A stretch of DNA of 64,000 nt from JANTGF01 sp963750735 (GCA_963750735.1 CAVVRY010000006.1:1-64000); one strand, 5' to 3'; counted from the first letter of the stretch, positions 1 to 10,676 are shown. Made by a program: numbers and translations. The notes: a model not told the origin generated them from the sequence alone.

Positions 1-24
1 TTAACTTTAATATAAGTTCCGTTA

Positions 25-2481
25 TTAATAAATTACATGGGTATAATTTAAATTGCTTATTTTTTTATCAAATTCAAAGAAGTTTTTTTGAAATCTATTG
101 CCCTTAAATTGCTCCACAGCAAGAGCTTCATAGGCCCACCTGGAGGTCATCATATCGCCAATAATTGGAACATACTCATAGGATGTGAGGTTCTTATGAA
201 GTTTGTCAAATTTTACAATTACCCCGCTAAATAAAATTTGGGGTATAACGAGGAAAGGGATCAGGATATAAATGATAATTATTGAATTAAATCCCGATGA
301 GATATTTAAACCCAGCATGTTTGCAAAACAGGAGGTTGTAAATAAAACCATCCAGTAATTTAGGGTCATCCCCTTAATATCCAAAATTGCATTGCCAATA
401 AGCACAAAGGATATGGTTTGTATGGCTGATAAAGTAAACAATATTAAGATCTTTGAATTTAAATAACTAAATCGGCTAAGATTAAGAAATGATTCTCTTT
501 TTAGAATTTTCCTGTCTTTAATTATTTCATCAGAACTAACAATTAAACCAAGAAACAATGCCACGATAACACTAATGAAGAGAAAAGCGGGTAGGTTTTC
601 ATTATTGATAAAAACATAAGCATTGGGATTCCCATTTATCCCGCTGATATATTTAGTGAAATATCCCAGTATTAAGGCTAACAAGGGAGCTTCTAAAAGA
701 CTGATTAATATGTATTGCCGGTTGGCCAATTTTGACAGTAAATCCCTTACAAAAAATAATCTGGATTGTTTAAATAAGCCTGGAATACTATAATAATTCT
801 CTGGAATCTTTTCTTTTATGAACTCTTTAGGATTTTTTTGTTCAAGATGTTTTTGAAATAATTCATACCATTCTTTTGGTGCAACTTTTCGGAAACGTGT
901 TAATTTCCCATATTCATTAACAACTTTTGCTTCGATAATCTGCAATATTTCATCTGGTTTTGAATTCCCACATTTTATACATTGGTCCTCGGTTGCATTA
1001 GCATGTTTGCTAAGGGATTTAAAATAGACCAATGCTTCAGCTGGATTTCCATTGTAAATCTGATAGCCCCCTTTATCCAAAATTATAATCTTATCAAACA
1101 TCTTGTATAAATCGGAGGAGGGTTGATGAATATTTACAATCACCAATTTCCCTTTATACGTTTGTTCTTTAAGTAGATTTATTACCATTTCTGAATCAAT
1201 AGATGATAGTCCGGATGTTGGTTCGTCAACAAAAAGAATTGAGGGTTCCCGAATCAACTCAAGCCCAATATTTAATCTTTTACGTTGCCCCCCGCTTATA
1301 ACTTTTTTTAGCGGATTACCAACCTTGAGATCTTTGATTTCCTGAAGGTCTAAATCTTCTAATATCTTATTTACAATCTCCTCTATTTTATTTTTTCCAA
1401 ACGTATCCAAACAGAGTTTGGCATTAAAATAAAGGTTTTGATACACACTGAGGTCTTCAATTAGCAAATCCTCCTGGGGAACATATCCAATAACTCCCTG
1501 CAGTTCACTTTTTTCATTGTCATTATTCAGATCATATCCATTGATTAAAATCCTGCCCTTTAGCGGTTTCAGGTTTCCATTTAATAAATTCAACAGGGTT
1601 GATTTTCCAACGCCACTACCCCCAATAATTCCTACTAATTTCCCTGATTCTTCATGAAGGTTAAATTCTTGAATTCCATTTTCGCTATTCTTAAACCTGA
1701 ATTCTACCTTATCAGCAGTGACGGAAATTTTATCTTTAAATGTTGCCTCTGAGAATTTTCTGATCACATCACTATAGTAAATCGGTTTTATTTTGGAACT
1801 CCGGATAGAGGAACCGTGATCGAAAATATATGTCCGTCCTGGGATAATACTCTGTCCATTTAGCTGAACATTGTCTATGCCCAGATATCTGAAAATAAAT
1901 GTATTGGTACTGAGAATGTTTAGAAATATAAGCTCACCTTCAAATCTTTCGATGAACAAATGTTTTAATTCTGGATAACTGTTACTTTCATTACTATTTA
2001 CCAGAAGGACATCTCTTTTGACAGGGATTTCCTCAATAGGATGAATGATTAGGTTTAAAATATTTTGATATTCAATTTTAGAAATGTTAAATGCGGTGGC
2101 AACAGTCAATAGAAAATCAAGTTCCCGATCAGAGATCTCCTTTTTATATGAAACAAATTCAATTAATTGAATGATTAAGAATATTTTTTGTTTTTGCTCT
2201 AACTCTGAATTAATTTTTTCACAAATCCCTAATATCCTTATAGCTGTCAAGGAAGTTTTTTTCTTTGCCTGGACACTATCACCTAAAATACTATCCTGAT
2301 TAAATGTAGTAATGTAGTCATCAAAAATCTTCAAATACTTTTCGACCAGTTCAGAATTTAGCTGGTAAGAAAGGAAAGCCCGGATAATTTTTTTTTTCTT
2401 TATTGAGATTTTAGTATCTTCATTGACATCAATGATTAATGCAAATAACTTCATCAGGGCATTTAGGAGAGGTTCGCTCAT
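25..2481 (-). CDS. ABCG-like ABC transporter with TerB-like and FHA-like N-terminus
   Basis: An 818-residue half-transporter fused to regulatory-looking N-terminal parts. Residues about 1-150 are helical and resemble a TerB-like domain; about 165-235 look FHA-like. The nucleotide-binding domain follows with Walker A GGSGVGKST (near residue 290), signature SGGQRKR and Walker B ILFVDEPTSG. A CxxC pair (QCIKCGN) sits near residue 500, then a hydrophobic ABC-2 type membrane domain from about 595 to 770. This order, ATPase before permease, is that of ABCG-type exporters; the substrate is unknown. It is transcribed divergently from the SiaB/SiaC/phosphatase operon, 159 bp away. The stop lies only 24 bases from the window edge, and another frame stays open to base 1 with a plausible continuation (PCNLLITELILKL), so the protein may be longer and frameshifted here. 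The family call is firm; the N-terminal domain names are by eye. Confidence 0.85.
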   Translation of the reverse strand: MSEPLLNALMKLFALIIDVNEDTKISIKKKKIIRAFLSYQLNSELVEKYLKIFDDYITTFNQDSILGDSVQAKKKTSLTAIRILGICEKINSELEQKQKIFLIIQLIEFVSYKKEISDRELDFLLTVATAFNISKIEYQNILNLIIHPIEEIPVKRDVLLVNSNESNSYPELKHLFIERFEGELIFLNILSTNTFIFRYLGIDNVQLNGQSIIPGRTYIFDHGSSIRSSKIKPIYYSDVIRKFSEATFKDKISVTADKVEFRFKNSENGIQEFNLHEESGKLVGIIGGSGVGKSTLLNLLNGNLKPLKGRILINGYDLNNDNEKSELQGVIGYVPQEDLLIEDLSVYQNLYFNAKLCLDTFGKNKIEEIVNKILEDLDLQEIKDLKVGNPLKKVISGGQRKRLNIGLELIREPSILFVDEPTSGLSSIDSEMVINLLKEQTYKGKLVIVNIHQPSSDLYKMFDKIIILDKGGYQIYNGNPAEALVYFKSLSKHANATEDQCIKCGNSKPDEILQIIEAKVVNEYGKLTRFRKVAPKEWYELFQKHLEQKNPKEFIKEKIPENYYSIPGLFKQSRLFFVRDLLSKLANRQYILISLLEAPLLALILGYFTKYISGINGNPNAYVFINNENLPAFLFISVIVALFLGLIVSSDEIIKDRKILKRESFLNLSRFSYLNSKILILFTLSAIQTISFVLIGNAILDIKGMTLNYWMVLFTTSCFANMLGLNISSGFNSIIIIYILIPFLVIPQILFSGVIVKFDKLHKNLTSYEYVPIIGDMMTSRWAYEALAVEQFKGNRFQKNFFEFDKKISNLNYTHVIY

Positions 2482-2640
2482 AACCTGGTTATTTGATTTT
2501 TAGTTTAGCAAAGTTAGTTTTGAGATAGTGAATTTTTTCTAGCATATACAATTAAGTAAAAGCCAAATCAAATAAAGTTAACACTAAAAAAGAATTTAAA
2601 AAAATAGATTAATTACAAAGGATGGCTCAATTTGGATTAA

Positions 2641-3186
2641 GTGAGGAGAGAAAAAAACACTGATGCAATTTTATTTATGGGGAAAATGGAAACAATATTG
2701 ACATATAATGACAGGATTACTTTTCAATCCATAGAGTTGATATTAAAGAAATTAAAAGAAGCGAATGCGTTTCAAATATTGAATAAATCTCTCCAAAAAA
2801 GAATCTACAGTATTTTAGTGGAATGTACAGAGAATATAAAAAAGTATTCAATTAATAAACTTCAAGCGAACATTAACCAAACTGATTCTCCTCAAATAAC
2901 CTTAAAAAAACAGGGCAATAATTTTATTATTAACGCGGGTAATCCGATTTTAAATCAGAATGTAGATGACTTGAAAAGCCGACTTGAAGAAATTAATAAT
3001 TTGAATAAAGAAGGTTTAAATGAATTATATGAGAATATAATCAACAAAGAATTTGCTTCAGAAAAAAATGGCGCTGGGCTGGGATTGATTACAATAGCTT
3101 TAAAAGCTAGTAGTAAAATCATATATAAGATTACCCGGTTAGATGAAAATTATTCTTATTTTGAATTAGAAGTTGAAATTAATTAA
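2641..3186 (+). CDS. SiaB-family protein kinase (DUF6272-like)
   Basis: A 181-residue GHKL-type small kinase. The N-box-like stretch (LVECTENIKKYS) and the glycine-rich GAGLGLITIA lid are visible. In the Sia pathway SiaB phosphorylates SiaC and the PP2C phosphatase SiaA reverses this; the next two genes are exactly those partners, spaced 8 and 38 bp, so one operon is likely. The open frame begins at a GTG at 2641. An ATG at 2622 in the neighbouring frame (MAQFGLSEER...) would join this frame if one base were removed from the seven-A run at 2651-2657, and the result resembles the family N-terminus better, so the true start is probably 2622 with a frame break. The assignment rests on family resemblance plus gene context. 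Confidence 0.75.
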   Translation: MRREKNTDAILFMGKMETILTYNDRITFQSIELILKKLKEANAFQILNKSLQKRIYSILVECTENIKKYSINKLQANINQTDSPQITLKKQGNNFIINAGNPILNQNVDDLKSRLEEINNLNKEGLNELYENIINKEFASEKNGAGLGLITIALKASSKIIYKITRLDENYSYFELEVEIN

Positions 3187-3194
3187 CAATCCTC

Positions 3195-3593
3195 ATGAAG
3201 AAGCTAATTATTGAACAAACATCCAATTCTCCAAAGGTGATTCTTGATCCTGAAAATAGAAAGTTTGAAATATCAGGCGAATCAAGGCCAGAGAATGTAA
3301 ATGAATTATATATGCCAATCCTGGAATGGTTTGACAAATTCGATATGGAACTTTCTGAGGATAAATATTTTGATAACAAGGATCAATTTGAATTTAATTT
3401 CAATTTTGAATATTTTAATTCTATTTCGGCAAAATTTATTCTCGATATTTTTAAGAAGATTGGAAAATTGCGTACTAAAGAGGATGCTATTCTTGTTAAA
3501 TGGCATTATGAAAAAGATGATGAAGATATGTTGGAGGTAGGGAAGGAAATGTCGCGATTGGTTAGGTATCCATTTGATTACATTAAACTTTAA
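3195..3593 (+). CDS. SiaC-family regulatory phosphoprotein (DUF1987)
   Basis: A 132-residue acidic protein with the DUF1987 layout: N-terminal strand pair (SPKVILDPE, FEISGESRPE), helix with the YMPILEWFD motif, and the EYFNSISAKF segment near residues 72-81, where the family carries the Ser/Thr phosphorylated by SiaB (Ser76 or Ser78 here, inferred). SiaC acts as the switchable partner that in characterised systems binds and stimulates a diguanylate cyclase. No GGDEF gene is in this window, so the output partner here is unknown. The gene sits between the kinase and the phosphatase, 8 bp after the former, consistent with a co-transcribed partner-switching module. Confidence 0.82.
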   Translation: MKKLIIEQTSNSPKVILDPENRKFEISGESRPENVNELYMPILEWFDKFDMELSEDKYFDNKDQFEFNFNFEYFNSISAKFILDIFKKIGKLRTKEDAILVKWHYEKDDEDMLEVGKEMSRLVRYPFDYIKL

Positions 3594-3631
3594 TTAGCCA
3601 GTTTTTTCTTAAAAACCTATAGCTATAAAAT

Positions 3632-5123
3632 ATGTCCTACTGGTCTAAAATAGAAGTGCCTGAAGAGAGTAAGTACCTCCAGGATTCTCAAATTATTGGA
3701 GCTGTATCAGGTCTGGCCTTGCATGTGCTTTTTGTTGGGATGTTTGCCCTGTTAAAGCTACATTTCTTAATGTGGTTTAATATTTTTATTAGTGTGCCAG
3801 CTTTTGCTTTAGCACTTTACTACAGTTATAACGGCAAATTAAAATTTGCCCCGATTATTGGAACCATTGAAATAACAATTCATCAGGTATTAGCAGTTCT
3901 TTTAATAGGACAGGAGAGTGGTTTTCAACTTTTACTCTTTTGCCTGATTATAACCGCGAATTTTATTTAGAAAATGGAAAGTTGCATTAGTTGTGAATTC
4001 TCTTATTTGCTTTATACTTCAATTAGTCTTTATATGGTTCGATTCGGGACATTACATCATATATGAGTTATCAGTAAGTTCCCTGAGATTTATGAAATCG
4101 GTGAATTATCTTGGATTGTTTACGATTGTGGGTGTAATTCTTTTTTACTACATAGTAATAACGAAAAAATTGCATTTTAAACTCCAAATAACAGTTAAAG
4201 AGCTTTTCTCGATCAATGAAAACCTCAATTCAACTCTAGGAATAGTTGAAAAACAGAAGGAAAGAATTGAAAAACAGCACAGAGTTGAAATAGAGCAAAA
4301 TAGACATATTAGAGACAGTATTAACTATGCGAAACGAATTCAACAAGCAGTTTTACCAGCTGAAGATTTTTTGGATAAAATTAATTTTGAGCATTTTATA
4401 TTTTTCAAACCACGTGATGTGGTAAGTGGAGACTTTTATTGGTTCAAACATATCCGGGAGTATTTGGTGATTGCCGCAGCTGATTGTACAGGCCATGGGG
4501 TTCCTGGGGCATTTATGAGTATGCTTGGGGTGGCATTTCTAAATGAAATTATCCTGCGAAAAGAAGTAGTAAAATCATCTCAGGTGCTAGATATATTAAG
4601 GGAAGAAGTCAAATTGGCTTTAAGACAAACCGGTAAACAGTACGAACAGCGTGATGGGATGGACATAGCTTTTTGCATTATAAATACAAAAACCAGGAAC
4701 CTTCAGTTTGCAGGTGCTAATAGTCCATTGTATATTATTCGAAAATCAAAAAACTTGTCGGAACTTACATCTTTAAATACGGAGGAAATAACAAATTATG
4801 GAGAATACTCTCTGGTTCAACTTAAGGTAGATCATCAACCAATTAGTGCCTATCTCGAAGAAAATCCTTTTAATAATTATGAATTTGAATTAAACAAAGG
4901 GGATATAATATATATGTTTTCTGATGGTTTTCTGGACCAGAAAGGTGGTAAGAATCAAAAGAAATTTATGACCAAAAAATTTAAAGAACTATTGTTGCAA
5001 ATTTCTGACAAGAAAATGTACGAGCAAAAGATGATTTTAGAAAACACTTTTGAAACCTGGAAAGGCAAAGAAAATGAACAAACGGATGATGTTCTAATAG
5101 TAGGAATAAAGATACCTGATTAA
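3632..5123 (+). pseudogene. SpoIIE/PP2C-type phosphatase with membrane N-terminus, one frame break (SiaA-like)
   Basis: Two open frames form one gene of about 495 residues. Frame 2 (3632-3970) encodes a multi-pass membrane part. Frame 3 (open from 3954) carries on with further membrane helices, a short coiled coil (ENLNSTLGIVEKQKERIEK) and a SpoIIE phosphatase domain. Metal-binding motifs are present: VVSGDFYW, AAADCTGHGVPGAFMSMLG, MFSDGFLDQ and QTDDVL. Removing one base between about 3955 and 3968 (for example from the T run at 3961-3964) gives ...ITANLFRKWKVALVV..., a seamless join. It should dephosphorylate the SiaC partner encoded immediately upstream, making the operon kinase-substrate-phosphatase. 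The phosphatase half is complete, so function could persist from the internal GTG at 3993, but without half of the membrane sensor part. It may equally be a sequencing indel. Confidence 0.8.
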
Positions 5124-5294
5124 GAAGTTCTTGTACCTGATTCCTTTGTTAATATAAAATTCAAAACCACCATCTTGCTGAAGCCATTCAATACCGAAGC
5201 CTCGACAGAGAAAGCTGGGCAGGGTAACAAAATCATATTTACAATTTGAAATAAGAAATTATTGTACTTTCTTTGGCTGGCATAATACCGTTCT

Positions 5295-6398
5295 ATGTCA
5301 AATGATGATTTCATATTTAGCGTAAATACCTTTGTTGGTTGTAAATATTCAATCCTTAAGGACCTGGAAGAGGATTTTGAAATTGAGAAAAACTACAAGA
5401 AAAAATACAGGTGGTCAAAGCGCATAAGTCTAATTTTAACCGGCCTGTCTTATTTTGATAATTTGCGTTATCAGTCCTTGTCAAAAGACTTTGAAATTAA
5501 AAAGCCCCCAATTTATGTTTTGGGCCACTGGCGAAGTGGAACAACACTTTTACACAACCTGCTATGCTGTTTTAATAATGTCTCTTATCCAAATACATAC
5601 CAGACAGTTTTTCCAAATAATCTTTTCTTCCTAAAAGGGTTGATTAGAAAAATAATGCAATTCTATATGCCTGAGAAGAGATTGGTTGATGGTATAAAAA
5701 TGCACGTCGATTTTCCACAGGAGGAAGACTTTGCACTGGGTAATGAAGCTGGTTTTAGTTTCTATTACTGGTTTTATTTTCCAAAGGATAATCAGAGAAT
5801 TTCTGAGGAATTTCTAACACTCTCAGCAGATGATAGGGTTAAAAGTCAAAAATACAAACAAGGATACGAGAAATTTATAAAACGATGTCTTATAAATATA
5901 GGAGGAGAACAATACATAGCTAAAAATCCTCCCAGTATGGCCAGAATACCTTTTTTGCTTGATTTATTTCCGGGGAGTCGTTTTGTTTTTATTGAAAGAA
6001 ACCCCTATGAGGTTTTGTTGTCAACCTACAGGTTTAATAGAGGCTTCCTAAATACTCTGCAGCTTCAGGATATTGATGACGATGAATTGTGGAATTTTAT
6101 ATTTCGAACCTATAAATCTTTAAATAATCAGTATCAGGAAGACAAAAAAATCATTCTACCTCAAAATCTGGTAGAATTGAAATATGAAAACCTGATCGCT
6201 GATCCTAAAAATGTCTTCAAGTCCCTCAAGAAGGGAATATTTTCTGATATGGAAACCAACCAGACAAAGCTGGATTCAATTATTCATAGCCATGCAGGAC
6301 ATACTGTTAATAAATACAATTTTGATCGCAAATTTATTGACCGTGTAAATCTTGAATTGGGCAGCCTGATCGAACAGCAGGGATATAAAATCCTCTAG
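5295..6398 (+). CDS. PAPS-dependent sulfotransferase family protein
   Basis: 367 residues with the sulfotransferase P-loop that binds the 5'-phosphosulfate of PAPS (LGHWRSGTTLLHNLL, about residues 77-91) and the 3'-phosphate loop (FVFIERNPYEVLLSTYRF, about 231-248). No signal peptide is seen, so it is presumably cytoplasmic and would transfer sulfate to a lipid or carbohydrate acceptor; the acceptor cannot be read from the sequence. Bacteroidota of this group make sulfonated or sulfated lipids, which is one possibility (inference). The frame is intact although its neighbours on both sides are broken. It lies 171 bp after the phosphatase gene and is probably separately transcribed. Confidence 0.82.
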   Translation: MSNDDFIFSVNTFVGCKYSILKDLEEDFEIEKNYKKKYRWSKRISLILTGLSYFDNLRYQSLSKDFEIKKPPIYVLGHWRSGTTLLHNLLCCFNNVSYPNTYQTVFPNNLFFLKGLIRKIMQFYMPEKRLVDGIKMHVDFPQEEDFALGNEAGFSFYYWFYFPKDNQRISEEFLTLSADDRVKSQKYKQGYEKFIKRCLINIGGEQYIAKNPPSMARIPFLLDLFPGSRFVFIERNPYEVLLSTYRFNRGFLNTLQLQDIDDDELWNFIFRTYKSLNNQYQEDKKIILPQNLVELKYENLIADPKNVFKSLKKGIFSDMETNQTKLDSIIHSHAGHTVNKYNFDRKFIDRVNLELGSLIEQQGYKIL

Positions 6399-6495
6399 TA
6401 CAATTTGATATTAGTTAATGACGAAAAGACTAATTTCGTAGCGATGAGAATTAATATTTCCTGCTCCATTTCCGTCCATTTAAAATCAAAATAAG

Positions 6496-8763
6496 ATGAA
6501 ATATTTAATACTAATTTTTTTTGCCTTGCTGGTTTTTTCCTGCAGCACCAATCAGAAACCAGAAGTAAATCAAACTTCAAACTTTGATGAGGCCTACATC
6601 GATACCCCTTTTTCGCAGGAGTACCACGATGGATATGTTATTGATGATAGGATATCAGAAGCAAATGATGTAAGGGCTATCCAACCGGATAACAAATAAC
6701 AACATATGGATTGCCACCAGGCATGGTGTCTATATGAAAAAGCCCGAAACTAGAGATTGGAAGCTAATGATTTCCAGTACGGACCAAGGGCCAGCCTACG
6801 ACATTGAAATGGACGAAACAGGGAGCAGTATGGATAGCTACATGGAATGGAGTCTATACTGAATCAATCCGGATGAAATTGTTAAGATGGATGGACCCAA
6901 CTCCTCCGCTGGCAAAAATTGCAGTTGCTACTGAAGGAATATACGCTCTTGGACCATTTGGCGTTTGGTTATATCAGGAAAATTCATGGCAAAAGAAGGA
7001 TTATTCAACTGCCAGGAGTATGCGTGCTGCCATATCTGATAATAATGGAGGTCTTTGGATAGGAACTGATGTTGGTCTGTATCATTGCACCAATGAAAAA
7101 ACAACTGTTTACCAGGATCAGAGTGAATTGATTTCAGCTTATGTTACAGGATTGGACTTCAGCGGTCAGGGAGAATTATGGGTTGCATCCATGGGAGGTG
7201 TAAGCATTCGAAACACAAGTGGTAAAATAGATGAAAAGATACCTGATAACGGAATAACCAATGCCTTTGTTAATGTCGTGAAAAGATCACCAGATGGCGC
7301 TATGTGGGTGGGTACAAATTATGGAATCACCCGGTTTATGCAAGGTGAAGAGGAATACTCAGTTCGCCTAAGTAAGCGCTGGTTAATGAGTGATGAGGTA
7401 AGAGATATTGACTTTGATACGGAAGGAAATGCTTGGATTGCTACTTCAAAAGGAGTAAGTGCTATTAAAAAAATGGATATGACCCTGGCTCAAAAAGCAG
7501 ATTATCTCTATGAGAAACTGATTCAACGGCATGTTAGGGAGCCGTGGATAGTTAATCGATTTCAATTAATTGTACCGGGTGATACTACTACATTAGTGGC
7601 TACAGATGATGATAATGATGGTGAATACACTTCCATGTATCTTAGCTATGGAGTCTTTTCGTTATGCGACAACAAAAAATCCTGAAGCAAAAGAACGGGC
7701 AAAAAAAGCATTTGAATTTCTTCATTATCTGAGGGAAGTGACTGAAATAGATGGCTTTTTTGCCCGAACAATTATTCCGGTAAGCTGGGAGAGATCACAC
7801 GATATGAATCGAACCTATACGCCCCAGGAAATGGCAGAAGAAATTATTATTAATCCAAGGCAAAAAGCAGTAGAAGTAAGATGGCATCCATCCAAAGATG
7901 GAAAGTGGATGTGGAAAGGAGATACTAGCAGTGATGAGCTCTGTGGGCATCTCTTTGGATATTACTGCTACTATAATTTGGTGGCCGATGATAAAGAGAA
8001 GGAGCGAATAGCATACCATTTTAGTCAAATTATGGATCATATGATGAGAAATGATTTTAATCTGGTTGGTGTGGATGGAGAACATACCAAGTGGGGTGTA
8101 TGGTCTCCGAAAATTCTGAATAACGATCCTGAATGGGCTCCGGAACGTGCTCTAAATTCATTGGAATTGCTTTCATTTTTAAAGTTTACATACCAGATTA
8201 CAGGCGATAAAAAGTATCAGGAGGCATATCTTAAGCTTATTGAGGAAGATGGCTACATCGAGAATGCTAAAATGCTACACAATACCAACCGGGCATGGGA
8301 AACCTATTTTGACATTTATCTGGCACTTTATGTTTATCCACCATTGTTGATGTATGAGGATGATCCTGAACTAAAAAGTGAACACCGGAAACATTTGGAT
8401 AAATGGTTCGAAAAGCATAAGAAACACAAGAGTCCACTTGTAAATTTTACCTACAACTATCTGACTGATAGCAACGATGAATTGGATAATTCAATATTCT
8501 TCCTGATTGATGCTCCGCTTGATCTGGTGGACTGGCAAATTGACAATGGTAGCAGGGAAGATTTACTGGTAGTACGTGAGCCTATCCTTGAGCAACTTCA
8601 AGTTGATGAATTGCTACCTCCAAGTGAATATCGGACTATTCGTTGGGATAGAAATCCTTATGTTGCAGTTGGAGGAAATCCTGCACAGGAACGAGATCCG
8701 GTTTACTGGTTACTGCCTTATTGGATGGGGAGATATTTAGGATTGATTGTTGAGGCTAATTAA
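6496..8763 (+). pseudogene. Lipoprotein with sensor-type beta-propeller and alpha/alpha-barrel-like domain, three frame breaks
   Basis: One gene of about 750 residues spread over three frames. It begins with a lipoprotein signal (MKYLILIFFALLVFSCS, Cys16). Propeller repeats of the two-component-regulator type follow, each marked by a [LMIV]W[IV][AG]T motif: NIWIATRHGVY, AVWIATWNGVY, GLWIGTDVGLY, AMWVGTNYGIT, NAWIATSKGVS. After DDDNDGEYTSMYL comes a helical region of about 370 residues (ESFRYAT..., HTKWGVWSP, PYWMGRYLG) like an (alpha/alpha) toroid. Frames change 1 to 2 near 6690-6700, 2 to 3 at the GGG near 6826, and 3 to 1 near 7642. Each is repaired by removing one base. I do not know its substrate. 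The layout suggests a periplasmic or surface enzyme that binds glycan with the propeller, which is inference only. Confidence 0.72.
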
Positions 8764-8770
8764 GAAAAGC

Positions 8771-9660
8771 TTATTTCTTTTTCCAGTATTCGTAAGCGGA
8801 GTTGTTTCCCGAGGCTTTATAAGCAATGGATAAGATTATGACTTGCTTTTTTTGAGATTTTTGAATCTGTGGAATTTGCCATGGGTAATAACAGCTCAAT
8901 TGCTTCCTCCCAGTTGTCATTATTCATATAAGCTTCCACTTTCTTAAAAGCTTCACCTGTGTAGATTTTAGCTATTTCCTTTTTGTTCCCAGGATAGAAA
9001 TTTTGAATATAGCTTTCTCCAATTTCAATTGCCAGAGCATTAACTTCCTTGCCTGCTTTCCCCATAGATGGGCCAATTGCAACAAAACTAACCAGGGCTG
9101 GCCTTGATTGATAAAGCATCGACTTATCAGATTTTTGCCTGTCTAGAATGTTTCCTGATTTATCGTATAAGGTCCATCCTGTCCTAACTACCAGGTCCAC
9201 AATATTTGTTCTGGTGGTGCTCCCATCGTCATCTTCTTCGGTTTCAGTTTCAATTAAAAAATCAGTATCAAAATACTCTAAAACCAAGCAGCATATCAAT
9301 ATTTGCGCTATCACAAACACCCACAACTTCGCTGGCATTCATCTGAGGGGGAAAGTCTTTCTGAGCCGTACCTTTTTTCAAAGTGTCGATTAATACAATG
9401 TTGAAATACTCATTGCTATTGAACGAGTTTTCCAGGCTGGAGATGAGTTGCTGAACAGCAATAACATAAACCTCGTTTTTATTTTCCTTATTAAAAGAAA
9501 GGCTTGTATAATCATATTTGTTGATGAATCCTATCTTGTTTTGTTGATCCGGTATATCAATCTCCGGTGGGGTCGTAATTGTATAGGAAATATAGGTAGA
9601 ACAGGAAAGGCATATAATGCTTAAGAATAGAAGAATTTTCAGTTTGAGAATGATTCTCAT
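8771..9660 (-). pseudogene. DUF6340-like lipoprotein, two frame breaks
   Basis: A lipoprotein of about 295 residues: signal MRIILKLKILLFLSIICLSC with the lipobox Cys at 20, then a conserved N-terminal part (PPEIDIPDQQNKIGFINK). The frame ends at GFRVF but continues one base on as MLLVLEYFDTDF near 9284, as expected for a DUF6340-type Bacteroidota outer-membrane-associated protein. A second break near 8830-8834 restores the C-terminus SIAYKASGNNSAYEYWKKK, ending at 8771. The C-terminal part (EEAIELLLPMANS..KISKKASHNLxIAYxxxG) is TPR-like. Function of the family is unknown. It converges on the propeller lipoprotein upstream, with 7 bp between the two stop codons. Confidence 0.7.
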
Positions 9661-9932
9661 ATTGGTTAAATAATTGTTCGAACACTATACAGTTCGAGAA
9701 ATTATAAAAAGTCAAAACACCTTATCTATTAATCCGAAGTTAGTTATTTTTCCCGATTTGACGAATATTCATGGAAACTTTTCTTTTAAATTAAGTGCTC
9801 CTGAATATCGCTTCAATCTTAAGTAAATTCCTGGAAAAGCAGTAATTATGATTTTTCGAAACATTATTACTGTTAACGACGTAAACCTCTAGTAATGAAT
9901 AAGCAAAACCAATATTAATAAAAATCAAATTT

Positions 9933-10676
9933 ATGAAAACAGTAAAAATTTACTCAACTATTACATTAATGCTAACAGTACTTTTCAGTTTGACATCTAA
10001 CAATGCTAAAGCGCAATTAAGAACGCCTAGTTCGGTAGGAAAATATGAAAAAGGTACAATAACTCTTGAAAATGGGGAAGAGATTAGTGGATATATATTT
10101 ATGGATATGATGAATCCTCAAGAATTTCAAAAAAGGGTTAACCTGATTGACGAGAAAACCTATACGGCTTTCAGTGAAGGGGAAAATATAGATAAAGACG
10201 TTGTGGTGTATGATGCCAACGACTTGCAAAGTTTTACACTTGAAAACGGTAAAAAATTCAAAAAGGCAAAATATGTCAATCTATTTGCTAAAAGAAAACA
10301 AGACAAGATTCCTAAAAATCTTATGTTAGAAGTTGTTACTGAAGGAAAGATTACCGTTTATAAAAAGTATCACCACACCCAAGGTATAGTTTCTCCCTAC
10401 TTACCTGACCGTACTGAAGTTAATGATGCTGAATATGTCAAATGGCAGGAAAACAACTTTGAGATTCTTTCCCAGAAAGAAGGAGAGGAGGCGAAAAATA
10501 TGTCTACAATCAATTTAAAGTCTCTTGTTGGTGATAATAAAACCGTTTTAACTAATTATGCTAAAGACAAATATGGTTTTAGAACCTTTTTTACTAAAGG
10601 ACCCGTCTTTGAATCCAGCTTCCAACTAGATGCTTTAGAGGCTTTCACCAAAATGGTCGAAGATTATAATAAATAG
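9933..10676 (+). CDS. Secreted protein of unknown function
   Basis: 247 residues with a clear Sec signal peptide (about 1-27, ending NNAKA|Q) and no lipobox, so a soluble periplasmic or exported protein. The body is basic and strand-rich. Its first third carries a TITLENGEEISGYIF segment of the kind seen in Bacteroidota proteins that describe a surface or membrane 'GxI' repeat, followed by a second copy-like segment (LQSFTLENGKKFKKAKYVN). I do not recognise a catalytic motif. The upstream 270 bp gap holds an AT-rich leader only; the downstream side has a 9-bp hairpin at 10707-10730. Frame intact. Confidence 0.65.
   Translation: MKTVKIYSTITLMLTVLFSLTSNNAKAQLRTPSSVGKYEKGTITLENGEEISGYIFMDMMNPQEFQKRVNLIDEKTYTAFSEGENIDKDVVVYDANDLQSFTLENGKKFKKAKYVNLFAKRKQDKIPKNLMLEVVTEGKITVYKKYHHTQGIVSPYLPDRTEVNDAEYVKWQENNFEILSQKEGEEAKNMSTINLKSLVGDNKTVLTNYAKDKYGFRTFFTKGPVFESSFQLDALEAFTKMVEDYNK

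Noticed and set aside
3632..5123. Programmed ribosomal frameshifting as explanation for the broken phosphatase
   Set aside because: No slippery heptamer followed by a stem or pseudoknot is visible, and many unrelated genes in the window show the same kind of one-base shift.
5120..5314. Minus-strand open frame of 64 codons
   Set aside because: Overlaps the sulfotransferase start, has no recognisable protein features and no plausible neighbour organisation.
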